Assembly: GCA_902465645.1 (NCBI GenBank)
Contig: CABQNX010000034.1
Span: 1-10,512 of the forward strand
DNA: 10,512 nucleotides
Direction: 5' to 3'
From: an uncultured Peptoniphilus sp.
Lineage (GTDB): Bacteria > Bacillota > Clostridia > Tissierellales > Peptoniphilaceae
Shown here one piece after another: positions 1 to 5,274 of the stretch (within the stretch, counting starts at the first letter, position 1; the number at the start of each line of letters is the position of its first letter). The notes below the pieces were generated by a model that was not told the DNA's origin, made no database searches, and saw only the letters and a list, made by a program, of their open reading frames with translations. A program made the position numbers and the translations under genes.

Positions 1-886
1 GCAATATTATTTGCAATTCATCATATAAAAACTTATTGTCATAGACATAATCAAACATTAAAAAAGAAAGCAAATTTTTAAATACTAAATCTTCTTCAAG
101 GTAAGATTCCTCAGAAATGCCAGAAATGTAAGTCATCTCTGTTAGAAGTTTACCACTATTTGAAGATATATATTTAGTCTTTTCTTCAAGTATAAGAAAA
201 AGAAAATCACCATACTCAGCCTCTCGTGGATCTACATATTCTATACTTTTTTCATTTTCTATAATTTTAAAGTAGCGAAAGGACATGTCCTTTATCTCAA
301 CATTTAGTTTAATATTTCCCAGGGAGTGCTTTGCACTTTCACTAAGCATATCCCTCTTGTAAGAAGGTAATTCTGAAAAATCAATTTCAACAAGGTCAAA
401 TTTACTTTTGAGATAATTTATAAGGTCTTTTGAATCTCTCTCGTCAATAGGAATTAGGTGTTTGAACATTTTAATTTGAGTTTTGTAGTCCATTTTATTT
501 TTACATCTCCTCAAAGGATTATTATATAAAATAATTTTAACTCCTCTTAGGGAGTTTTTTTTATTGACCTTTAATAAGTAAAGGGACAAGACCAGGCCAA
601 GGACAAAAAATAATATGGAAGAGAAGGAGTATTCCACGACTTTGAAAAAATAAATAATAAAAAAGTTATTGTAGAGTATTGGGATGAGGAAGATATAGAA
701 AAAATAAAAATTTCTATTTTTATAAACTAAGGGCAAAGAAATTAAAAGTGGCAATACAAAGGAGCTGAGCCCATGAAAATTTATAAAGGCAAAGAATCCA
801 TAAAAATTATCTTCCAAAACAGGAAGAATGGGAACAGATCCCATAACAATAAGAGTAATGATAAAATATTTTAACTTGTCCTTCAT
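1..886 (-). CDS. Partial uncharacterised membrane protein: four N-terminal membrane segments plus acidic soluble domain (C-terminus beyond window)
   Basis: The frame is open from ATG 886 to the left edge, giving at least 295 residues with no stop. Residues 1-105 are very hydrophobic, with four probable membrane segments near 7-24, 38-55, 60-81 and 88-105. A basic linker rich in Lys and Arg (106-131) follows, then a charged, mostly acidic soluble part to the edge. The start at 886 is preferred because GGAGG (892-896) lies 5 bases upstream. An in-frame ATG at 898 overlaps that site, and a stop lies just above it. An in-frame Met at residue 132 (base 493) has GAGGAG 13 bases upstream and could be an internal start. 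I recognise no family motif. The gene has its own candidate promoter and appears monocistronic. That it is a real gene is fairly sure; its function is unknown. Confidence 0.75.
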   Translation of the reverse strand, partial: MKDKLKYFIITLIVMGSVPILPVLEDNFYGFFAFINFHGLSSFVLPLLISLPLVYKNRNFYFFYIFLIPILYNNFFIIYFFKVVEYSFSSILFFVLGLVLSLYLLKVNKKNSLRGVKIILYNNPLRRCKNKMDYKTQIKMFKHLIPIDERDSKDLINYLKSKFDLVEIDFSELPSYKRDMLSESAKHSLGNIKLNVEIKDMSFRYFKIIENEKSIEYVDPREAEYGDFLFLILEEKTKYISSNSGKLLTEMTYISGISEESYLEEDLVFKNLLSFLMFDYVYDNKFLYDELQIIL

Positions 887-914
887 AAGCCCCTCCATAA
901 ATAAGATTTATTAA

Positions 915-923
915 ATTATATCA
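915..923 (-). promoter_or_regulatory. Candidate extended -10 promoter for the partial membrane protein gene
   Basis: On the minus strand TGATATAAT gives a perfect -10 hexamer (915-920) with the TGn extension. Transcription would begin about 22 bases before ATG 886. No good -35 hexamer is visible at 16-18 bases, so the call rests on the extended -10 and on the near-identical box in front of the next minus-strand gene. Confidence 0.45.
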
Positions 924-991
924 AAAATCTTTTTTTAAAATGTAGTTTTACCTTATATTGAAATTTAGATAAATTATCTTTTGTATAATTT

Positions 992-1246
992 TTATTCTTT
1001 CTTATCAAAATGGTCTTTAATCATTAAATCTAGGTAAATAAGTGATAAGGCAATTAGTGGATACCAATAAAAAGCTGAACTTACACTATTTCCTAAATAG
1101 TTAAGAAAATAAAATATAAAACTAAATTTACTGTCTGAGCTACGATAAAAACCATAAAATTCACTTAAGGCTGTATAAAGCCTAAATAGGATTGGAATAA
1201 GAAATAATAAGGTTAATACAATTCTCTTTTTAGTTTTTATTTTCAT
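992..1246 (-). CDS. Small uncharacterised membrane protein, 84 residues
   Basis: The protein starts MKIKTKKR, followed by a hydrophobic stretch at about 9-25, an aromatic-rich stretch at 41-52 and a second membrane span at about 58-78. It ends in a charged DHFDKKE tail. The positive N-terminus suggests the start lies on the cytoplasmic side. ATG 1246 is chosen because GGAGG (1252-1256) is 5 bases upstream; a longer TTG start at 1258 would overlap that site. It has its own candidate promoter and points the same way as the partial membrane protein that follows. Both proteins carry a Phe-Tyr-Gly-Phe motif near residue 30, which hints weakly at common origin. I do not recognise the family. No clear terminator separates it from the next gene. 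Confidence 0.6.
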   Translation of the reverse strand: MKIKTKKRIVLTLLFLIPILFRLYTALSEFYGFYRSSDSKFSFIFYFLNYLGNSVSSAFYWYPLIALSLIYLDLMIKDHFDKKE

Positions 1247-1276
1247 AATTACCTCCAAATATTTATTTTTTCTTTA

Positions 1277-1285
1277 ATTATATCA
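1277..1285 (-). promoter_or_regulatory. Candidate extended -10 promoter for the 84-residue membrane protein
   Basis: TGATATAAT on the minus strand (hexamer 1277-1282) lies about 30 bases before ATG 1246. There is no convincing -35. The box and its AT-rich flanks resemble those of the neighbouring minus-strand gene. Confidence 0.4.
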
Positions 1286-1338
1286 AATAATAAAAAATCT
1301 TGTTTTAAATAAATTCTCCTGGGTAATATATAGGAGCG

Positions 1339-1358
1339 AGAGAAATGATAATTTCTCT
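1339..1358. repeat. Perfect 8-bp inverted repeat just upstream of the thrS promoter
   Basis: AGAGAAAT (1339-1346) and ATTTCTCT (1351-1358) are exact reverse complements around a GATA loop. It ends 11 bases before the thrS -35 box. No T-tract follows on either strand, so it is not an obvious terminator. It could be a protein-binding operator or a chance palindrome in AT-rich DNA. Confidence 0.5.
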
Positions 1359-1369
1359 TAAAATTATTC

Positions 1370-1398
1370 TTGAAGATATAAAAACTTTGTGTTATTAT
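1370..1398 (+). promoter_or_regulatory. thrS promoter (sigma-A type)
   Basis: TTGAAG (1370-1375) and TATTAT (1393-1398) are separated by 17 bases, a good housekeeping promoter. Transcription would start near 1405, just before the first T-box stem, so the whole T-box is transcribed. Confidence 0.7.
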
Positions 1399-1404
1399 AG
1401 AAAC

Positions 1405-1606
1405 AATTTTAAAAGAGGCTTTGATAAGAAGAGTAAGATTTATAAAATTCTAAGAGAGGAAATGGCTGGTGTAAATTTCCAATTTTATATTTTTGAAAAC
1501 TAACTTGGAGTCCCATAGCAAACTATGGCGTCAGGACGCGTTAAGTCCCTAGAGTTTAATTAAGGTGGAACCACGGTCATCGTCCTTTGGGATGGTGGCT
1601 TTTTTT
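1405..1606 (+). promoter_or_regulatory. Threonine-specific T-box riboswitch controlling thrS
   Basis: The conserved T-box AAGGTGGAACCACG is at 1562-1575; its TGGA pairs with the 3' end of uncharged tRNA. Upstream are an AGTAAG element (1433-1438), an AGAGAGG box (1453-1459) and the GGCTGGTG apical element of stem I (1464-1471). A Thr codon ACT at 1499-1501, in the context GAAAACTAAC, is the likely specifier. A short hairpin follows (CCATAG 1513-1518 with CTATGG 1523-1528). The terminator is a 10-bp stem, GTCATCGTCC (1576-1585) with GGATGGTGGC (1590-1599), loop TTTG, then seven T (1600-1606). In this known class, uncharged tRNA-Thr stabilises the antiterminator and lets transcription into thrS. 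The exact specifier alignment is inferred. Confidence 0.95.
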
Positions 1607-1630
1607 ATTATTAATTTTTAGGAGGATAAA

Positions 1631-3541
1631 ATGATTATAAAGTACCCAGACGGATCACAAAAAGAATATGAAAGCGGAGTAAAGGTATCTGAAATCACTG
1701 GAGACATATCCCAAGGTCTTTTAAGACAATCTCTTGGAGCAGTAGTTAACGGTGAAATTCTTGGCCTTGACGACAAGGTTTATGAAGATAGCGACTTCAA
1801 AGTTGTAAAATTTGAAGACAAGGAAGGAAAGCAAATTTTCTGGCACACTGCATCCCACATTATGGCTTATGCAATCCAAGAACTTTACCCAGATACAAAA
1901 TTTGCCATTGGACCTTCAACTGAAACAGGCTTCTATTACGACCTTGACCTTGAACACAGATTTGTAGAAGAAGACTTCAAGGCAATTGAAGACAAGATGA
2001 AGGAAATTGCCAAGAAAGACCTTCCAGTAGAAAGAATTGAAATTTCAAGAGAAGAAGCTCTAGCTTACTTCAAAGAAAAAAACCAAGACTATAAGGTTGA
2101 ACTAATAAATGACCTTCCAGAAGATGAAAAAATCACAATGTATAAGATTGGTGACTTCACTGACCTTTGCAAGGGACCTCATCTTCTTTCAACTAAAAAA
2201 ATCAAGGCTATTAAACTTCTTTCAATAGCAGGTGCTTATTGGAGAGGGGACTCTGACAATAAGATGCTACAAAGAATTTATGGTATTGCCTTTGAAAAAC
2301 AATCACAACTTGATGAATATATTGAAAGACGTGAAGAAGCTGAAAAGAGAGACCACAGAAAACTTGGTAAAGAACTTGACCTCTTTAGCATGCACGAAGA
2401 AGGACCTGGCTTCCCATTCTTCCATCCAAATGGAATGATTTTAAGAAACACTCTACTTGATTGGTGGAGGGGAGTTCTAAATGAAAATGGTTATGGAGAA
2501 ATCTTAACTCCAATTATCCTAAACGAAGCCCTATGGCACAGATCAGGCCACTGGGACCACTACAAGGACAACATGTACTTCACAAAGATTGATGACGGCG
2601 ACTACGCAGTTAAACCAATGAACTGCCCAGGCTCAATCCTTGTTTACAATTCCAACAACCACTCTTATAGGGACCTTCCTATTAGACTTGCAGAATATGG
2701 TGTTGTTCATAGACACGAACTTTCTGGAGCCCTACACGGCCTATTCAGAGTAAGAACATTCACTCAAGATGATGCCCACGTTTACTGCTTGTTCTCACAA
2801 GTTAAAGACGAAGTATTCAAGATGATTGACCTTGCAGATTACCTATACTCAACATTTGGATTTAAATATTCAATTGAACTTTCTACAAGACCAGATGACT
2901 ACATGGGAGACCTTGACGCTTGGAACCTTGCAGAAAAGAACCTAAAAGAAGCCCTAGAAGAAAAGAACCTTCCATACACAATTAACGAAGGCGATGGAGC
3001 TTTCTATGGTCCTAAGATTGACTTCCACCTAGAAGATGCCATTGGAAGAACTTGGCAATGTGGTACAATCCAACTTGACTTCCAACTTCCAGAAAACTTT
3101 GATTTAACTTACGTTGATGAAAATGGAGAAAGACAAAGACCAGTTATGCTTCACAGAGCCCTTCTTGGATCAGTTGAAAGATTTATGGGTATCTTAATCG
3201 AACACTTTGCTGGTAAATTCCCACTATGGTTGTCTCCAGTTCAAGTTGAAGTTATCCCTGTATCTGACAAGTTCAAAGATTATGCACAAAAAATTGCAGA
3301 CAAACTTCACGCAGAAGGACTTAGAGTTCACCTAGATGGACGTACTGAAAAAGTTGGTTACAAGATTAGGGAAGCACAAGTTAAGAAGATCAATTACATG
3401 CTAGTAATTGGTGAAAAAGAAGAAACTTCTGGCAAACTTTCTGTTAGAAAGAGAAGCGGCGAAGAAGTTCAAGATGTTGATGTAGATGAATTTATTGCTT
3501 CACTTAAAGAAGAAATTAAAAACAAGACAATAACTGAATAA
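1631..3541 (+). CDS. thrS: Threonyl-tRNA synthetase
   Basis: This cytoplasmic class II enzyme joins threonine to tRNA-Thr using ATP. At 636 residues it is full length. The order is a TGS domain (about 1-62), an editing domain with the HxxxH pair H72/H76 and C180/H184, a catalytic core (about 245-530) and an anticodon-binding domain (about 535-630). The zinc ligands expected from the E. coli enzyme are present: C332 in MNCPG, H383 in DDAHVYC and H508 in MLHRA. Motif 2 (FRVRTFTQDD) and motif 3 (GSVERFMGILIEHF) are intact. The start is supported by AGGAGG (1620-1625) five bases upstream. The gene is monocistronic, behind a threonine T-box and closed by its own terminator. The editing site looks complete, so Ser-tRNA-Thr proofreading is expected. 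Confidence 0.98.
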   Translation: MIIKYPDGSQKEYESGVKVSEITGDISQGLLRQSLGAVVNGEILGLDDKVYEDSDFKVVKFEDKEGKQIFWHTASHIMAYAIQELYPDTKFAIGPSTETGFYYDLDLEHRFVEEDFKAIEDKMKEIAKKDLPVERIEISREEALAYFKEKNQDYKVELINDLPEDEKITMYKIGDFTDLCKGPHLLSTKKIKAIKLLSIAGAYWRGDSDNKMLQRIYGIAFEKQSQLDEYIERREEAEKRDHRKLGKELDLFSMHEEGPGFPFFHPNGMILRNTLLDWWRGVLNENGYGEILTPIILNEALWHRSGHWDHYKDNMYFTKIDDGDYAVKPMNCPGSILVYNSNNHSYRDLPIRLAEYGVVHRHELSGALHGLFRVRTFTQDDAHVYCLFSQVKDEVFKMIDLADYLYSTFGFKYSIELSTRPDDYMGDLDAWNLAEKNLKEALEEKNLPYTINEGDGAFYGPKIDFHLEDAIGRTWQCGTIQLDFQLPENFDLTYVDENGERQRPVMLHRALLGSVERFMGILIEHFAGKFPLWLSPVQVEVIPVSDKFKDYAQKIADKLHAEGLRVHLDGRTEKVGYKIREAQVKKINYMLVIGEKEETSGKLSVRKRSGEEVQDVDVDEFIASLKEEIKNKTITE

Positions 3542-3580
3542 GTTATACTTGAAAAACTTATAAATAAAAGATAAAATCAC

Positions 3581-3609
3581 AGCAGGTCCTGGTGGCCTGC
3601 TATTTTTTT
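3581..3609 (+). terminator. Intrinsic terminator after thrS
   Basis: AGCAGG (3581-3586) pairs with CCTGCT (3596-3601), with possible inner pairs, and seven T follow at 3603-3609. It lies about 40 bases after the thrS stop. Confidence 0.9.
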
Positions 3610-3639
3610 GTTGAAATTTTATAGACTTTTAGATTTAAG

Positions 3640-3807
3640 AAAAACCCTCATGCCCGAATATCTCATTACAAAAATTGAAGTTTTCTAAACCTCGAACTTC
3701 TAAAATCGCAAACTCGCTTACGCTCAAACAGTGCGATTTTAGCCGAAGTTCTTCGGTTTGAAAACTAAGCAATTTTTGACCTAGGATATTCTTGGCAAGA
3801 GGTTTTT
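3640..3807. repeat. 168-bp imperfect inverted repeat, MITE/REP-like intergenic element
   Basis: The two arms are near reverse complements for about 75 bases each. The outer ends are AAAAACC (3640) and GGTTTTT (3801-3807). Matching blocks inside include GAATAT/ATATTC, CAAAAATTG/CAATTTTTG, AGTTTTC/GAAAACT, GAACTT/AAGTTC and, innermost, CTAAAATCGCA (3700-3710) with TGCGATTTTAG (3732-3742). The loop is 3711-3731 and reads CTCGCTTACGCTCAAACAG. The right arm has an extra CCGAAG/CTTCGG palindrome (3743-3756). No ORF is present and no flanking duplication is certain. Transcribed, it would form one long hairpin. It is probably a mobile or amplified non-coding element, but I can see only this one copy. 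Confidence 0.8.
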
Positions 3808-3810
3808 AAT

Positions 3811-4071
3811 TTGCAATAGTCTAAGCAAATTATTTTTTATGCTAAAATCACAAATACTTACAAAGTCATAAGTTTTTATTAACTGATAAATAATTATAAG
3901 ATCTTAATTTTTTATGACTTGACAAAAATTTATAAAGCTTGAGTTTGTTGTAATTTGTAAAAAATTTATAAGACCATAAATATTTGCAAGCTCACAAATT
4001 TTTATAAAACAAGAAGTACTTACAAAGCCATAAATTTTTATAAAATAATAAAAAACTAAAGCCATAAATAT
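3811..4071 (+). repeat. Degenerate tandem array with an 18-base period (array A)
   Basis: From 3858 to 4055 the sequence divides into eleven consecutive 18-base units without one base of slippage, each beginning TT and mostly TTAT, TTAC or TTGY. Examples are TTATAAGACCATAAATAT (3966-3983) and TTACAAAGCCATAAATTT (4020-4037). A 16-base unit follows at 4056-4071, and looser copies lie at 3811-3857. Consensus is about TTATAAAGTCATAAAAAT. Units differ strongly while the period is kept, so the array is old or only loosely constrained. Stops interrupt the plus-strand frames, and no ORF of useful length is seen. It ends 12 bases before the rplU -35 box. Confidence 0.8.
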
Positions 4072-4083
4072 TTGTAAAATTTC

Positions 4084-4112
4084 TTTACAATCCTATATTC
4101 ATGTGATAAAAT
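4084..4112 (+). promoter_or_regulatory. Promoter of the rplU-prp-rpmA operon
   Basis: TTTACA (4084-4089), a 17-base spacer and TAAAAT (4107-4112), with a TGn extended -10 (TGA at 4104-4106). Transcription would start near 4119, giving a leader of about 70 bases. Confidence 0.75.
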
Positions 4113-4118
4113 ACATTG

Positions 4119-4185
4119 ATGTAACCGCACAGAATAGGTTTTAAACTTCGGTGCCTAGGATGGCGAGTCTTGTAATGAGGAGGTG
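4119..4185 (+). promoter_or_regulatory. Ribosomal protein L21 leader (cis-regulatory RNA)
   Basis: The leader contains ACCGCACAGA (4124-4133), CGGTGCCTAGGATGGCGAG (4149-4167) and TCTTGTAATGAGGAGGTG (4168-4185), which I recognise as the conserved L21 leader of Firmicutes. GCAC (4127-4130) can pair with GTGC (4151-4154). The family is proposed to let L21 control its own operon; binding is not shown by sequence alone. The motif runs directly into the rplU ribosome binding site. Confidence 0.85.
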
Positions 4186-4191
4186 CTACAA

Positions 4192-4497
4192 ATGTACGCA
4201 ATTATTGAAACAGGCGGAAAGCAATATACTGTTGAAGCTGGTAACAAAATTAGAGTTGAAAAACTAGATGCAAAAGAAGGCGACGTTGTAACTTTTGACA
4301 AGGTTGTTTTTGTATCAGGTGACGAACCAAAGGTTGGTACTCCATATGTAGAGGGTGCTAAGGTTGAAGCTAAGGTACTAGCTCAAGATAAAGCTAAAAA
4401 AGTTATTGTATATAAATACAAAGCTAAGAAAAACGAAAGAAAGAAAAGAGGACACCGTCAACCATACACTTTAGTTGAAATCTCAGGTATTAACTAA
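4192..4497 (+). CDS. rplU: 50S ribosomal protein L21
   Basis: This structural protein of the large subunit binds 23S rRNA. The 101-residue length is normal. The start MYAIIETGGKQYTVEAG is the family signature, and the basic tract YKAKKNERKKRGHRQPYT near 75-92 is typical of the rRNA-contacting part. ATG 4192 is preferred over an in-frame GTG at 4183 because the latter lies inside the AGGAGGTG ribosome binding site (4178-4185). It is first in the rplU-prp-rpmA operon behind an L21 leader. Its TAA overlaps the ATG of prp by one base, suggesting coupled translation. Confidence 0.97.
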   Translation: MYAIIETGGKQYTVEAGNKIRVEKLDAKEGDVVTFDKVVFVSGDEPKVGTPYVEGAKVEAKVLAQDKAKKVIVYKYKAKKNERKKRGHRQPYTLVEISGIN

Positions 4498-4835
4498 TGA
4501 CTAGGATTGACCTTTACAAAAAGGGAAATTATTACTATGGATTTAAGTCTTGTGGCCACGCAGAGGGAGACTTTGACACACTTGTCTGCTCCAGCATATC
4601 CACTCTTACTCAAACCCTATACTTTACCTTGATTGATAAGTTGGGGATAAGCAAAAGTGATATTAGTGACACACAGGGCGACGGACTGTTAAAAATAGAA
4701 ATTTTAAAAAGTGAAATTTTTAAAAGAAATGATATTCAAACTTGTTTTGAATTTATGATTAAGGGGATAGAACTCATTGACGAGGCCTATCCAGGATATT
4801 TGACACTAAAGAAGGTGGAGGTGCAAAATGATTAA
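4497..4835 (+). CDS. prp: Ribosomal-processing cysteine protease Prp
   Basis: Prp (YsxB/DUF464) removes the N-terminal extension of L27, a step shown to be essential in Staphylococcus aureus. At 112 residues it is the usual size. The expected His-Cys pair is present: H21 in CGHAEGD and C31 in LVCSSIS. The loop between them is about two residues shorter than in the S. aureus protein as I recall it (H22/C34). The gene sits between rplU and rpmA, the classical position. It overlaps the rplU stop by one base and the rpmA start by eight. No strong ribosome binding site of its own is visible, fitting translational coupling to rplU. Confidence 0.93.
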   Translation: MTRIDLYKKGNYYYGFKSCGHAEGDFDTLVCSSISTLTQTLYFTLIDKLGISKSDISDTQGDGLLKIEILKSEIFKRNDIQTCFEFMIKGIELIDEAYPGYLTLKKVEVQND

Positions 4836-5127
4836 ATTTGATTTATTGCTTTTTTCTTCTAAAAAAGGAGCAGGTTCTTCTAAGAACGGTCGTGACTCAA
4901 ACTCAAAGAGACTTGGAGTTAAGAGAGGCGACGGACAATTTGTTCTAGCAGGTAACATCATCGTTAGACAAAGAGGAACAAAAATCCATCCAGGTGAAAA
5001 TGTAATGAAAGGGTCAGATGACACTTTATTTGCAACAGCTGATGGAATTTTAAGATTCACAACTAAGGGCAAGGGCGGAAAGAAATTCGCTAATGTTTAC
5101 CAAGAAGAAAAAGTTGAATTAGCATAA
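4828..5127 (+). CDS. rpmA: 50S ribosomal protein L27, with cleavable N-terminal extension
   Basis: L27 reaches the peptidyl transferase centre with its N-terminus. This 99-residue precursor starts MIKFDLLLF followed by SSKKGAGSSKNGRDS, the mature L27 start. By analogy with the Firmicutes extension (LNLQFF before ASKKG in S. aureus), Prp should cut after F9, leaving a 90-residue protein. The core KRLGVKRGDGQFVLAGNIIV and the GTKIHPGENV segment are standard. GGAGGTG (4817-4823) lies just upstream of the start. The extension differs from the usual sequence: Leu replaces Gln and there is only one Phe before the cut. It is the last gene of the operon, followed by a strong terminator. Confidence 0.97.
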   Translation: MIKFDLLLFSSKKGAGSSKNGRDSNSKRLGVKRGDGQFVLAGNIIVRQRGTKIHPGENVMKGSDDTLFATADGILRFTTKGKGGKKFANVYQEEKVELA

Positions 5128-5131
5128 AGAT

Positions 5132-5162
5132 AAAGCAAGGGAAACCTTGCTTTTATTTTTTT
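5132..5162 (+). terminator. Intrinsic terminator after rpmA
   Basis: A perfect 9-bp stem AAAGCAAGG (5132-5140) with CCTTGCTTT (5145-5153), loop GAAA, then a T-rich run to 5162. Confidence 0.93.
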
Positions 5163-5199
5163 AAGAGTAAAGTCTAATTTTCACAAAGATTTTACATAT

Positions 5200-5229
5200 T
5201 TGACATAAGGTTCAAGTTTTCACTACAAT
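5200..5229 (+). promoter_or_regulatory. Upstream promoter (P1) of the obgE operon
   Basis: A perfect -35 TTGACA (5200-5205), an 18-base spacer and -10 TACAAT (5224-5229). Transcription would start near 5236, about 40 bases before the obgE ATG. Confidence 0.65.
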
Positions 5230-5253
5230 TCTGTGCTAATTCTGTGATATAAT
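5227..5253 (+). promoter_or_regulatory. Second promoter (P2) of obgE, with a 9-base direct repeat
   Basis: TGATATAAT supplies an extended -10 (hexamer 5248-5253), but no good -35 is present. The sequence AATTCTGTG occurs at 5227-5235 and again at 5238-5246, 11 bases apart, covering the P1 start region and abutting the P2 -10. P2 would give a short leader of about 15 bases. Confidence 0.45.
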
Positions 5254-5274
5254 TTTAGAAAATGCGAGGTAAAA

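Noticed and set aside
1..493. A separate minus-strand gene starting at ATG 493
   Set aside because: The same frame stays open upstream to ATG 886, which has a better-spaced ribosome binding site, so one longer gene is the simpler reading. The internal start is kept only as a possibility.
539..562. Plus-strand intrinsic terminator
   Set aside because: It has the shape, with a stem followed by T8, but no plus-strand gene precedes it in the window and it lies inside a minus-strand coding frame. It is reported as a finding rather than annotated as a terminator.
967..979. AGATAA/TTATCT palindrome between the two minus-strand genes as a terminator
   Set aside because: A six-base AT-rich stem with a one-base loop cannot form a stable hairpin, and on the minus strand no T-tract follows it.
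2232..2438. 68-codon plus-strand open frame inside thrS
   Set aside because: It overlaps conserved ThrRS sequence in another frame and has no supporting start signal.
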